Of a stretch of 64,000 nucleotides of DNA, positions 1 to 9,100 are shown piece by piece (position 1 is the first letter of the stretch; every line of letters starts with the position of its first letter). The DNA lies in NCBI GenBank assembly GCA_963839535.1, contig CAWIVF010000009.1:1-64000 (forward strand), written 5' to 3'. A program made the translations under genes and the position numbers. The notes beneath the pieces were generated by a model. That model had not been told where the DNA came from and ran no database searches. It saw nothing but the letters and a program-made list of their open reading frames with translations. Origin of the DNA: RHKX01 sp963839535. GTDB taxonomy: Bacteria; Actinomycetota; Thermoleophilia; Solirubrobacterales; 70-9.

Positions 1-17
1 CTGGTGCCGCAAGCGGG

Positions 18-1061
18 CTACTTGGATCGAATGAGCGGGTGCTTCTTGAAGAAGCTGATCATGCGGTTCGTGGCGCTCATCGTCTGATCGGTCTGGCCGG
101 GTGCCTGCGTGCTGCCCGGCCAGGTGTGGCCGGCGCCCTCCGCGCGGAAGAGCTGCACGGAGGCCTTGTTGCGGCAGTCGCTGTACTCGATCAGGTCGAC
201 CGTGGGCGTCGCAGCCTCGGTCTTCGGACCCTTCCGGCAGCGGTCGATCCGGGCCCAGCGGGCCAGCGCCCGCTCGACCGAGTAGCCCCATCGGGGGTCG
301 TCGTTCCCCTCATAGGGGTTGGTCGTGTCCGCAGTCCCGTGGAAGGTCACCAGCGGCACCGGCTGTGTCGGCTTGCAGGTGCTGCGATCCGGTTGCCAAG
401 CCCCGGAGGACCCCTGCTTCGGCACTCCGCTGCGGAGACCGGCGACGGGCGCGATCGCCGCGATCACGTCGGCGTGGTCGCAGGCCATCTGGGACGTCAT
501 TCGAGCGCCCCCGGAGTACCCGGTGAAGAAGACGCGCTTCGGGGCGATGCAGAGGGTCTGCTTTGCCTTGCGGATCACACGCAGGAGGTAGCGCTCGTCG
601 TCCGGCGTCCCGGCGGGGACCGGGTCTCCCCCGACGAGCGGGACACCGGGCACGTTCCAGGCGTGGCCGTTGCCGTAGTCCACCGCACCGTTGGGAGCTG
701 CGACGGCGACGTTCTTGGCGTCGGCGGCCTCGGCGAACTCGCTCGTCTCCATCTGACCGCTGCCATCTCCCCCCGTCGGGTGCAGGTTGAGCACGAGCGG
801 CAGGCGCTCGTGACCGTCATAGCCCGCGGGGACATGGAGGAGGAACGGCCTGTCCTGCCCCTGATCCGACAGCGGGACGGTCCGCTCCCCGCTCGGCGAG
901 GAGATGCTGCACGGGGACGCAGCCTCCGCGGTGCCGGCGGCGCCTGCGAAGAGGGCGCTGACGCAGAGAGTCGCGATCGCCGTCCGGCGACGCGCAGTCA
1001 GAGCATGGGACAGGGCCTCCACCTGGTCCACCCTAGCCACCTGGAGATCCCGGCCCAACAC
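18..1061 (-). CDS. Secreted PHB-depolymerase-family esterase
   Basis: A secreted alpha/beta-hydrolase of the polyhydroxybutyrate depolymerase / LpqC / feruloyl-esterase family, likely cutting ester bonds outside the membrane. The N-terminus has basic residues (ARRRT) followed by a hydrophobic stretch ending in GTAEAA at about residues 24-48, a Sec signal peptide. The nucleophile elbow is FTGYSGGA with Ser183, and a C-terminal GAGHTWPG carries the likely catalytic His. HPTGGDG near residue 94 fits the oxyanion region. The start is uncertain: the longest frame begins at a GTG, but in-frame GTG codons 10-13 residues later give a more usual signal-peptide length. It is divergent from the diguanylate cyclase gene, so both promoters must lie in about 1062-1127. 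The natural substrate cannot be read from sequence. Confidence 0.85.
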   Translation of the reverse strand: MLGRDLQVARVDQVEALSHALTARRRTAIATLCVSALFAGAAGTAEAASPCSISSPSGERTVPLSDQGQDRPFLLHVPAGYDGHERLPLVLNLHPTGGDGSGQMETSEFAEAADAKNVAVAAPNGAVDYGNGHAWNVPGVPLVGGDPVPAGTPDDERYLLRVIRKAKQTLCIAPKRVFFTGYSGGARMTSQMACDHADVIAAIAPVAGLRSGVPKQGSSGAWQPDRSTCKPTQPVPLVTFHGTADTTNPYEGNDDPRWGYSVERALARWARIDRCRKGPKTEAATPTVDLIEYSDCRNKASVQLFRAEGAGHTWPGSTQAPGQTDQTMSATNRMISFFKKHPLIRSK

Positions 1062-1127
1062 CCGACACTAAACGGCACACGTTCATCCCGGTTCATGTCG
1101 TTTCGCACAAAGGCCGATAGAGGCGGC

Positions 1128-2201
1128 ATGGGTACAGGAGCCCAAGAAGACGACTGCAGCTGGCTGATCCCCGATCACGCCGATCGCGAGCGCATGCTCG
1201 ATATGGACCGGCGCTTGCAGCCGATCCGCCGCGCCGCCTTCGGGGTGCTCGGCCTGACCCTGATCGCCGCCGGCCCGTGGATCGGCTACTGGACCCTCAT
1301 CCCGCTGATCACGGCCGGCCTGTTGTTCACCGTCGCCGATGGGCATATCGAGCGCGCGCGGCGCCCCGAGTACTGGATCTTCTCCGCCTGGGTGGGATCG
1401 CAGGCGATGATCGCGATCAGCATCATCCTCGCCGGCCTCGCGGGCTTCCCGGCCATCGCCTGGTTTGCGATCCCCGTGGTAACCCTCAGCGCCCGCTTCT
1501 CGAACCGGGGAATCGCCCTCGGAGTGGCGATCACGCTTGCGATGCTGCTGTCGGTCGCCGCCGGAACCCAGTGGGACGCGGTGCAGGCCAACCCGCCGCT
1601 TCTGCTGATGCCGATCGGCCTCGTGCTCGCGACCGCGATCCTCTCGACCGCTCTGATGCGCTCCGACTTCGAGCACCGGACGAAGGCCGTGGTCGATCCG
1701 CTGACGGGGATGCTGAATCGCAAGGCACTCGAGAGCCGGATGGTCGAGCTCCGCCAGCAGTCGGAGGTCGCGCCGGCGCCGATCAGCCTCGTCGTCATCG
1801 ACATCGATCACTTCAAGCGCGTCAATGACTCCATCGGTCACGCCGGCGGGGACCGGGTCCTCCAGGAGGTCGCCTACCTGATCCGCAAGGACCTGCGGGC
1901 CTATGACCTCGCCTACCGCCTCGGCGGCGAGGAGTTCGTCGTCGTGCTTCCCGGCGCCGACCTCGAAACGAGCCGCGGGATGGCCGAGCGCCTCCGCGAG
2001 ACCATCGAGGAGGCGACCTTCGCGATGCAGGCCGAGGTCACCGTCAGCTGCGGCGTCAGCGCATCAGCCGCCGGCAACGTCTTCGAGTACCAGCCGCTCT
2101 TCGAGCAGGCCGACGCGGCTCTGTACAAGGCGAAGGGCTCGGGGCGCAACCGGGTCCAGGCGGCCGGTGACGCGGCCGATCGGGAGCTCATCCTCGCCTA
2201 G
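1128..2201 (+). CDS. Membrane diguanylate cyclase (GGDEF)
   Basis: Makes cyclic di-GMP from two GTP. The N-terminal half has about five or six hydrophobic segments (roughly residues 20-170) with no recognisable PAS or GAF domain, so it is probably a membrane sensor. The C-terminal GGDEF domain starts at DPLTGMLNR and carries the active-site loop GGEEF at residues 266-270. RAYD at 257-260, exactly five residues upstream, is the allosteric inhibitory I-site, so product feedback inhibition is likely. I start it at ATG 1128, preceded by GAGGCGG; an in-frame ATG at 1095 is the alternative. The frame is open much further upstream, but that part only mirrors the esterase gene. About 250 bases of non-coding sequence follow, including a GCGGC/GCCGC hairpin near 2258-2270 with no U tract. 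Confidence 0.9.
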   Translation: MGTGAQEDDCSWLIPDHADRERMLDMDRRLQPIRRAAFGVLGLTLIAAGPWIGYWTLIPLITAGLLFTVADGHIERARRPEYWIFSAWVGSQAMIAISIILAGLAGFPAIAWFAIPVVTLSARFSNRGIALGVAITLAMLLSVAAGTQWDAVQANPPLLLMPIGLVLATAILSTALMRSDFEHRTKAVVDPLTGMLNRKALESRMVELRQQSEVAPAPISLVVIDIDHFKRVNDSIGHAGGDRVLQEVAYLIRKDLRAYDLAYRLGGEEFVVVLPGADLETSRGMAERLRETIEEATFAMQAEVTVSCGVSASAAGNVFEYQPLFEQADAALYKAKGSGRNRVQAAGDAADRELILA

Positions 2202-2450
2202 CGCCCCCGGCGCAACCGTCTAAGTACGGGAGAAGGGGATGGGCTCCCCCTTGAAAGCGGCTCTGCCGCGACCGGCCCCAAAGAGTTGGTCGAGAGGCGG
2301 CCTAGGGCGAGGGGGGCCTCGAATCGAGTTCGGCTTGAAGAAGGGGGCACCTCCCGGCAGACGGTGGGCCGCTACCTGATACTTTGATGCACAATCTCGA
2401 GCGCTCGTCTTTCCTGGCTTGCGGCCGCAGACTAAAAGGGGGAACTGCAG

Positions 2451-3752
2451 ATGACCGTGACCGATCGCAGGCACGAGGGCGCCTGACATTCTTTCTTGGC
2501 CTCCTAACCGTGGGGGCGCTCATTTGCTGCTCGGGTTCGGCAGCGACCGGGCTGCTGCCGTGGGCGCCTGCGATAACAACGTTTGCTCGACAATCCAGGT
2601 GAATTTCTGCTGGGAAGCGGCGACAGCGACCGAATCAACGGTAGGACGGTGAGGACGTGATTGACGCGCCGCAAGTGGCGATTCGTTACCGGTGGTACCG
2701 GGGGACGCGATATCTCTGGATACGGGCGCCGACGACGTCAAAGGCAACGCTGGCCCGGATGTAATTTACGCCGCCGGCGACACGCAGGACACAATTGCCT
2801 GTGCGATGGCATCGATCGCTGGTTGCCGACCCCCACGACAGCGTGATCAACTGGGAGGCAGTCGCTACACCGCCGATGCGATGCCTCCTTGATCAGATCG
2901 GGAGCAGTCCTACTCTGGCTGTGAAGGGGTGCGAGACACTTTTTCAGTGACACTTTCATTCCTCGACAACACTGAGCCGCTGTGGGGTTACAGAACGGGC
3001 GACTGTGTTAATCAGGACGCCAAGGTCGTACACGCTTACGGGACGACGAATCCCACTGCCGGCGGAACCCTCCAGAGTGGGAGCAGCAATGGAAGGCAGA
3101 TCACCGTCTTCGAGGGTGACTCGCCGGGGGACGGCGACGAAAGATGCGAACTGGGAGAGAATGCTCACGATTGGATGATGGCGTCGGGGGGCCGACCGCC
3201 GACTACACCGAGGGGAGCAGGATCGTCACCTACTTCTCGATCTTTCTACCTGGTTGGTATCCGTTGAGTGATCCCGACTGGCAAATAGTTATGCAGATGA
3301 AGCAGGCCAACCCCTCTGATTTAGCAGAGTCTGGGACCGGGGAGGATGATCCGAACCCAGTGCTCGCTCTTTTGGCTAGAAACGGTGTGTGGCAGCTTGA
3401 AAACAACACCACGAAAATATGGTCGGCACCTGCCGCCAAATGGACGTGGACACGCTTCGCCATCGACGCAAAGTACTCGAAGGATCCGGCAGTCGGCTTC
3501 GTACGTGTCTAGGCCGATCTGAACAACGATGGAGCTTTCACTGGCGTAGACGAGGCGCAGCCTCGTCTACCTAACATTCGTACTCTCAAGACCGAGATCG
3601 CGGGAGACCAAAGTGATGGCCTCGCCGCGGGCGACCCGATACCCAGCCACCTGCGGATGGGTATCTACCACGACCCCTCTGTCAGTTGCCCGCCCCCGCC
3701 TGAGTACGGCTGCGCCATGTGGCTCGATAACGTTCAAATCGTGCGTAAATAA
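2451..3752 (+). pseudogene. Decayed secreted Ca-binding-repeat / polysaccharide-lyase-like gene
   Basis: Remains of one secreted protein gene. AAAGGGGGAA precedes ATG 2451. The pieces lie in different frames: a signal-peptide-like stretch (FFLGLLTVGALICCSGSAA), then RTX-like Ca-binding repeat fragments (LLGSGDSDRING, LDTGADDVKGNAGPDVIYA, VADPHDSVINWE), then a beta-jelly-roll region from about 2929 to the TAA at 3750-3752. The latter, with RQITVFEGDSPGDGDERCEL, WQIVMQMKQ, SHLRMGIYHDP and MWLDNVQI, resembles the heparin-lyase-like polysaccharide lyase fold (PF14099 type). At least six frame changes occur between 2480 and 3180. An in-frame TAG at 3510-3512 interrupts VRV/ADLNNDG, where TAC (Tyr) would be expected. 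The codons look less GC-biased than the neighbours, which suggests transfer. Real decay is likely, although some indels could be sequence error. Confidence 0.7.
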
Positions 3753-3759
3753 CGTCGCT

Positions 3760-4248
3760 CTAAGCCGCCGCCGGGCGCTCGCGCTGAGCTTCGGCCGGAT
3801 CGCGTCGTAGGCGACCTCGTAGTCGAAGCCGCGGCGATTGAGGTAGGCGAAGGCGCGCGCACGGCCGCGGTCGTCGCTGAGGTCGTCGCCGCGCTCGCGA
3901 ACCAGGGCGGCGGCCCGCTCGACCTGGGCGCCCCGGTCCTCGGGGGCGAAGCGGTCGATCAGGCGCTGGTCGACGCCGCGGTCGGCCAGGGTCGCGGCGA
4001 TCCGCTCGGGGCCCCAGCCGGCCAGCTCCCGCTTGTCGGCGCAGAAGAACTCGGCGTAGCGCTCGTCGTTGAGCTCGCCGATCTCGATCAGCTCGGCGAT
4101 CGCCGCCTCGAGCGCCTCCTCCGGCGACCCCGCGCTCCGCGAGCCACGCACGCAGCTCGGCAACCGTCCGGTCCCGCCGCCCGAGGGCGCCGAGGCCGGC
4201 GAGGAGCGCGGCCTCGTGCTCGGGATCCCGAGGCGCCTGCGCCGCCAC
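3760..4248 (-). CDS. recX: Regulatory protein RecX (frameshifted)
   Basis: RecX binds RecA filaments and restrains strand exchange. The start is GTG 4248, 13 bases after the recA stop, and the N-terminal part reads AALLAGLGALGRRDRTVAEL. The frame then shifts near 4130, in RAWLAERG/SPEEALEAAI. The rest, AELIEIGELNDERYAEFF through GRARAFAYLNRRGFDYE, is the standard RecX three-helix repeat region. The C-terminus is unclear: the frame that carries the body stays open past 3760, while the first frame stops at 3760 in RPAAA. I take 3760 as the approximate end. It is co-transcribed with recA, as is usual in actinobacteria. Confidence 0.8.
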   Translation of the reverse strand: MAAQAPRDPEHEAALLAGLGALGRRDRTVAELRAWLAERGVAGGGARGGDRRADRDRRAQRRALRRVLLRRQAGAGRLGPRADRRDPGRPRRRPAPDRPLRPRGPGRPGRAGRRPGSRARRRPQRRPRPCARLRLPQSPRLRLRGRLRRDPAEAQRERPAAA

Positions 4249-4261
4249 TCGCCTCGCGGCC

Positions 4262-5383
4262 TCAGGCAGCCTTCGGCTGCGCCTCTTCGACCGCCGCGGC
4301 CGCGGGCTCCTCGACCGGATCCGGGACCGCCTCGGGCTTGACGCCCGGGGCCTGATCGATGCCGAGCTCGGCGTAGATCTTCCCCTCGATCTCGTCCGCG
4401 ATCTGCTTGTTCTCGGCGAGGAACTGCTTCGAGTTGTTGCGTCCCTGGCCGAGGCGCGTCTCCCCGTAGGAGAAGAACGAGCCCGACTTCGTGACGATGT
4501 TGTTGTCCACGCCGAGGTCGAGCAGGCATCCCTCGTTCGAGATGCCGGCGCCGTACTCGACGTCGAACTCGGCCTGCTTGAACGGCGCCGCGACCTTGTT
4601 CTTGACGACCTTCACGCGGACCCGGTTGCCGACCGCCTCGGTCCCCTCCTTGAGGGTCTCGATCCGGCGCAGGTCGAGCCGCTGCGAGGAGTAGAACTTG
4701 AGCGCGCGGCCACCCGGCTGCGTCTCCGGGTTGCCGAAGCTGACCCCGATCTTCTCGCGGATCTGGTTCGTGAACAGGCAGACCGTCTTCGAGCGGTTCA
4801 GGTTGGCGGCGAGCTTCCGCAGCGCCTGCGACATCAGTCGTGCCTGCAGGCCGACCTGGATGTCGCCCATCTGCCCCTCGAGCTCGACCCGCGGGGTGAG
4901 CGCCGCGACGGAGTCGACGGCGACGAGGTCGACCGCGCCCGAGCGGACCAGGACGTCGACGATCTCGAGCGCCTGCTCGCCGTAGTCGGGCTGGGAGACG
5001 AGCAGCTCGTCGGTGTCGACGCCGATCCGGCCGGCGTAGAGCGGGTCCATCGAGTGCTCCGCGTCGATGAAGGCGCAGATGCCGCCGCGGGCCTGGGCCT
5101 GGGCGATGATGTGGTAGATCAGCGTCGTCTTGCCCGAGGACTCCGGGCCGAAGATCTCGACGATGCGGCCACGCGGCACGCCGCCGATCCCGAGGGCCAG
5201 GTCGAGCGAGAGAGCGCCGGTCGGGATCGCCTCGACGTTGATCACGGAGTCGCTGCCGAGCTTCATCAGTGAGCCGGCGCCGAACTCGCGCTCGATCTGG
5301 GTCAGGGCGACGTTCAGCGCCGCGTCCTTGTCCTTGGCGTCCTTCGAGGTCGACGCGGTCCGTGTGAACTTGCTTGCTGCCAT
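4262..5383 (-). CDS. recA: Recombinase A
   Basis: RecA (373 aa) forms ATP-dependent filaments on single-stranded DNA, drives homologous strand exchange and triggers LexA self-cleavage. Walker A is GPESSGKTT at residues 79-87. Other signatures are AFIDAEHSMDP, LVAVDSVAALTPR, QARLMSQALRKL and NQIREKIGV, with an Ala/Glu/Pro-rich C-terminal tail ending QPKAA. I choose ATG 5383 because GAGGTGA lies seven bases upstream; an in-frame TTG two codons earlier is less likely. The ribosome-binding site lies in the last codons of thpR, whose stop is at 5386-5388, so the two are translationally linked. A LexA-type box at 5493-5506 offers SOS control. Confidence 0.98.
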   Translation of the reverse strand: MAASKFTRTASTSKDAKDKDAALNVALTQIEREFGAGSLMKLGSDSVINVEAIPTGALSLDLALGIGGVPRGRIVEIFGPESSGKTTLIYHIIAQAQARGGICAFIDAEHSMDPLYAGRIGVDTDELLVSQPDYGEQALEIVDVLVRSGAVDLVAVDSVAALTPRVELEGQMGDIQVGLQARLMSQALRKLAANLNRSKTVCLFTNQIREKIGVSFGNPETQPGGRALKFYSSQRLDLRRIETLKEGTEAVGNRVRVKVVKNKVAAPFKQAEFDVEYGAGISNEGCLLDLGVDNNIVTKSGSFFSYGETRLGQGRNNSKQFLAENKQIADEIEGKIYAELGIDQAPGVKPEAVPDPVEEPAAAAVEEAQPKAA

Positions 5384-5385
5384 TT

Positions 5386-5966
5386 TCAAATCACCTCATC
5401 CGCCGCCTGTGGCGGCAAGTCGATAGCGGCCAGGGATCTGTAGTGAGACCCCTGGGTCCGGAGTTCAGAACGGTAGAGCGCGACCCGGACAGCAAACATG
5501 CGTTCGGTCCCCGCCGGAGGGAGCGGCGGCAGCCGCCCGAGGTCGACCCTCCCGCGCACCCGCGCGACGCTCAGATGCGGCCAGAACGGCCGCCCCTCGG
5601 GCTCGAGCAGGCCCTCCTCCATCAGCCTGCCCGCCAGGTGTCCGCTGCAGGGTCACCGCCGCCGCGCTCTCGGCCTCGAAGGCGATCACCCGGGGCCGCG
5701 CCGGCGGGCACGCCGACGGCCGACGGCGCGAGCCGCAGCGGGAGCGGCACGGCCTCCTGCGCGAGCAGGACCTCCGTCGTCCGGGCGACCTCATCGGCGG
5801 TCAGATCGCCGAGGAACGCCAGGGTCACGTGCAGGGCGTCGGGCCTGATCGGGCGCACCGCGCGCCCGGCGCCGAGAGCCCGCACCTGCCAGGCCGCGAC
5901 GGCTTCGATCAGCGGGCCCGGCAGGTCCAGCGCAAGGAAGGCCCTGATTCGCTCCGCGTCGCTCAT
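5386..5966 (-). CDS. thpR: RNA 2',3'-cyclic phosphodiesterase ThpR (two frameshifts)
   Basis: A 2H phosphoesterase that opens RNA 2',3'-cyclic phosphates (the 2'-5' RNA ligase family). The two catalytic HxT/S motifs are HVTLAFLG in the N-terminal half and HLSVARVR in the C-terminal half. The N-terminus is MSDAERIRAFLALDLP from ATG 5966. The reading frame shifts near 5700 (SAVGVPA/ARPRVIAFEAES) and back near 5635 (AAVTLQRT/LMEEGLLEPEG). All parts match the family in order, so the gene is probably intact in the organism. Its 3' end carries the recA ribosome-binding site and, about 110 bases before recA, the LexA-type box. The cinA-thpR-recA order is common in actinobacteria. Confidence 0.82.
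5493..5506 (-). promoter_or_regulatory. Putative LexA (SOS) box upstream of recA
   Basis: On the minus strand this reads CGAACGCATGTTTG, which fits the Gram-positive LexA/DinR operator pattern CGAAC-RNRY-GTTYG at every position. It lies inside the 3' part of thpR (codons for TERMFAV), about 110 bases before the recA start, a normal distance for an operator at an internal recA promoter. I see no convincing -35/-10 pair. The motif is short, so chance in coding sequence is possible. Confidence 0.65.
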
Positions 5967-6068
5967 CCCGACGAAGCTAGGGGACGAGGGGGCGCGAAAT
6001 CCGCGCTGCCCGTGCCGGATGGATCGCTCAGCCGTGCCGCTCAGAACCCCGAGTCGTAAGCTGCCCCC

Positions 6069-6974
6069 ATGGAGCGTCCCATCCCGGAGCTGCCCGGCGT
6101 CGAGCACCGCTACGTCGATGTGAAGGGCCTGCGGATGCACGTCGCCTTCGCCGGCGACGAGGACGCCGAGCCCCTCGTCCTCCTGCACGGCTGGCCCCAG
6201 AACTGGTTCGCCTGGAACAAGCTGATCGGGCCGCTCTCGCAGCACTACCGCGTGGTCTGCCCGGACCTGCGCGGATTCGGCTGGAGCGAGGCGCCGCGCG
6301 GCAGCTACGAGAAGTCCGTCCTCGCCGCCGACGTGATCGCACTGCTCGACGAGCTCGGCCTCGAGCGGGTGCGCCTCGCCGGCCACGACTGGGGAGGCTT
6401 CGCCGGCTTCCTGATCTGCGTCGACGCTCCCGAGCGCGTCTCCCACTACGCGGCCGCCGGGATCAGCCACCTCTGGGTGGCCCCCGAGCCCGGCCTGCGA
6501 GCCAAGCTCGACGCCGCGCGCCGGCTCACCTACATGGCGCTGATCGCCAGCCCCGGCGCGGGCGGGCAGATCATGCAGCGCGTGCCGGCCTTCGTCCGCA
6601 CGGCACTGCGCAAGAGCGCGGCGGACCCCGACCGGACGTGGACCCCCGAGGCGCTCGACCACTACGTGGACCAATGGCGCGAGCCCGATCGCGCCGCGGC
6701 CAGCGTCGGGATCTACCGGTCCTTCCTGACCAAGGAGCTGGGCCAGCTCGCCTCCGGCGGGTTCAAGGACCGGTCGATGAGCACCCCGAGCATCCTCTTC
6801 GTCGGCACCGCCGACCCCGTGATCAGAGCCGACTCGCTGCGCGGCTTCGAGGCCAACGCGCCGAACCTGCGGCTCGAGATCGTCGAGGGCGCGGGCCACT
6901 GGCTTCCGGAGGAGGCCCCGGATGCCCTGCTCGAGGGCATGCTGAGCCTCTACGCCACCAGCTTCCCCCACTAG
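6069..6974 (+). CDS. Alpha/beta hydrolase, epoxide-hydrolase-like
   Basis: A 301-aa cytosolic alpha/beta-hydrolase. The oxyanion motif is HGWPQ at residues 40-44. The nucleophile is Asp107 in GHDWGG, typical of epoxide hydrolases and dehalogenases rather than serine hydrolases. Asp250 (GTADPV) and His277 (GAGHWLPEE) complete the triad. YVVCPDLRG-like and GRGS-like signatures of the fold are present (VVCPDLRGFGWS). There is no signal peptide. It is the only plus-strand gene in the otherwise minus-strand cinA-thpR-recA block, so it is probably an insertion with its own promoter in 5967-6068. Substrate unknown; haloalkane dehalogenase activity is the main alternative. Confidence 0.87.
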   Translation: MERPIPELPGVEHRYVDVKGLRMHVAFAGDEDAEPLVLLHGWPQNWFAWNKLIGPLSQHYRVVCPDLRGFGWSEAPRGSYEKSVLAADVIALLDELGLERVRLAGHDWGGFAGFLICVDAPERVSHYAAAGISHLWVAPEPGLRAKLDAARRLTYMALIASPGAGGQIMQRVPAFVRTALRKSAADPDRTWTPEALDHYVDQWREPDRAAASVGIYRSFLTKELGQLASGGFKDRSMSTPSILFVGTADPVIRADSLRGFEANAPNLRLEIVEGAGHWLPEEAPDALLEGMLSLYATSFPH

Positions 6975-6989
6975 GGGACCGGCGAACGC

Positions 6990-8268
6990 TCAGAAGGGCG
7001 GCTCGTCGCCGAGCAGCAGGCGGCGGATCATGTGCAGAGCGACGCTGACCGAGCGGTCGCGGACGTCGTCGCGGTTTCCCGGGAGCTGGGGATCGCGCGC
7101 CATGATCCGGCCGTCGGCACCGACGACGCAGATGCAGACGTAGCCCACCGGCTTCTCCTCGGTCCCGCCACCCGGGCCGGCGACGCCGGTGATCCCCACA
7201 CCCGAGGTCGGCGCCGAACCGCTCCGCCGCACCGCGCGCCATCGCCTCGGCCACCTCGGCGGAGACCGCTCCATGGGCCTCGATCAGCTCCGCGGGGACG
7301 TCGAGCAGCGAGGACTTCGCCTCGTTGGAGTACGCGACGACCCCGCCGGCGAAGTAGTCGGAGGAGCCGGGGCGGTCGGTGAGCCTCGCGGCGAGCTTGC
7401 CGCCGGAGCAGGACTCCCCCACGCCGATCCGCGATCCCGCGAGCATTCCCGCGACCAGCTCGTCGATGGTCTCGCCGACCTCGGTGTAGATGTAGCCGCC
7501 GTGCCGCTCGCGCAGGCCCGCGAAGAGCTCGTCGCGCAGGGCGGCGTCCTCCTCGCGGTAGCGGACGTCGATCTCCAGCTCGGCTCCCCGCCGCAGGCAG
7601 GTGGTGATCTCGAGTCGCTCGATCTCGTGCTCGGCGCCGATCTCCCGCAGGCTCTTCGCCAGGGTCGACTCGGGGATGCCGAACATCTTCATCGAGGCGA
7701 GCGAATAGCTGTCGGCGCGCTCGAGCAGCGAGGCGACGGGTTCGGCAGCCACCGCGGCGGGCCACATCGCCTGCAGCTCCCGCGGCGGGCCGGGCAGGAC
7801 GACCACCACCGCTCCGGCGGCCGGGACGACCAGCCCCGGTGCGGTTCCCGCGGGGTCGAGCGCGATCGAGCCGGCGGGGACCATCGCCTGCTTGCGAGTG
7901 CCGTCGCGCAGCCCCTCGGGGTCGAACTTCATCCGCCGCGCGAAGTCGGCGACGATCGCCGCGATCCTCCGCTCCATTTCCTCGTCGAGGACCATCTCCC
8001 GCCCGCTGAAGGCGGCGACGACCTCGGCGGTGATGTCGTCGGCGGTTGGCCCCAGCCCGCCGCTCGTGACGATCAGGTCCATCCCGGCGTCGCCGAGGAA
8101 CCGCAGGGCCCGCTCCAGGTCCCCGGGGCGGTCGCCGACCACGGTCAGGTGGGCGACGTCGACGCCGAGCTCGCCGAGCTGCTCGGAGAGCCAGGGGCCG
8201 TTGCGGTCGGAGACGCGGCCGCTGAGGACCTCGGTGCCGGTGACGAGGATTCCCGCGCGGACGCTCAC
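6990..8268 (-). CDS. cinA: Competence/damage-inducible protein CinA (frameshifted)
   Basis: A two-domain protein: an N-terminal MoCF-like/COG1058 domain (ILVTGTEVLSGRVSDRNG, TSGGLGPTADDIT) with pyrophosphatase activity in studied members, and a C-terminal NMN-deamidase domain (GESCSGGKLAARLTDRPGSS, FAGGVVAYSNEAK). The frame breaks near 7198: an extra G in CTCGGGTGTGG turns DLGVGITGVAGPGGG into a misread tail. The true end (LLLGDEPPF) is at 6990 in the next frame. The start is GTG 8268, which overlaps the stop of the upstream RodZ-like gene as GTGA, so translation is coupled. Confidence 0.9.
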
Positions 8269-9048
8269 GGGCAGTCCGGCCCGGCGTACTCGATCTCTCG
8301 AATCCCCTCGGAATCGGCCTCGTAGCTCGTCTCCCCGTCGGAGGCGATGCGCTCGGAGTCCGCATCGGTCTTCAGCTTCACCTCGCCGCCGCTCTGGAAG
8401 TCCAGCCGGAACCGCTTCTGACCGCCGAAGCTCTCCACCGTGCCGGCTCCGAGCACCTGCGAGTCGATCAGCGCCTCGCCGCCGCTGACGAAGCAGAGCT
8501 GCGTGGCCGCAACGGCCTCCAGCTCGATGTCGATCGGCTTCAGCTTCGGCTCCGAGTCCTTCTTGCGGTCGCCCTTGCCGCCCTGCTTCGAGCCGTCGCC
8601 CTTGGCCTGGCGAGCCTTGCCGGCGGGCGACGCCGGGTCGCCGGCGTCGTCGTCATCGCCGAGGAGGCTGAGCAGGAAGAGGAGGGCGACGATCCCGATG
8701 GCGACGGCCGCGATCAGCGGGCCGCGCGAGGGCGGGCGGGCGCCACTGGCTGCGGCGCCGCTCCTGCAGGATGGGCTCCGATGCCGGGCTGACCGCCGAT
8801 CCGGGCGCCTCGTAGCGGCGGCGGAACTCGTCGGCGAGGTGCTCGCCGTCGAGGCCGAGCAGCGCCCCGTAGGTACGCAGGAAGCCGCGTACGTAGGCCG
8901 GCGCAGGCAGGACCTCCCAGTCCTCGGCCTCGAGCGCGCGCAGGTACTTGGCGCGGATCTTCGTCCGCTCCTCGGCCTCCTTCACGTCCATCCCGATCCG
9001 GCGGCGCGCGTCCTTGAGCGCGTTGCCGATGTCCAACGGAGGGCTCAT
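8265..9048 (-). CDS. RodZ-like helix-turn-helix membrane protein (frameshifted)
   Basis: The N-terminal HTH_25 domain (IGNALKDARRRIGMDVKEAE, TKIRAKYLRALEAEDWEVLP, YVRGFLRTYGALLGLD) is typical of RodZ/YmfM, the cytoskeletal partner of MreB. After a shift near 8738 the protein continues in another frame with one membrane helix (GIVALLFLLSLLG), an Asp- and Lys-rich linker and a periplasmic DUF4115-like domain ending YAGPDCP. Two open pieces that look like separate genes are therefore one gene of about 260 aa. Overlap with cinA is GTGA. The ftsK-rodZ-cinA-recA order is common in Gram-positive bacteria. Confidence 0.8.
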
Positions 9049-9100
9049 CGCCTCAGTGTCTCAGTCTCGGCCTCGCGCCTCGGCAACGTGCGCGCGGCGC

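Noticed and set aside
39..1127. A long open frame continuing upstream of the diguanylate cyclase, giving a 720-aa protein
   Set aside because: The first 350 residues are Arg/Gly/Val-rich and mirror the esterase gene on the other strand. The membrane-GGDEF protein has a natural start at 1128.
8265..8456. A 63-residue open frame that looks like a separate small gene before cinA
   Set aside because: It is the C-terminal end of the RodZ-like protein. The frame extends upstream through a membrane helix and joins the HTH part after one indel near 8738.
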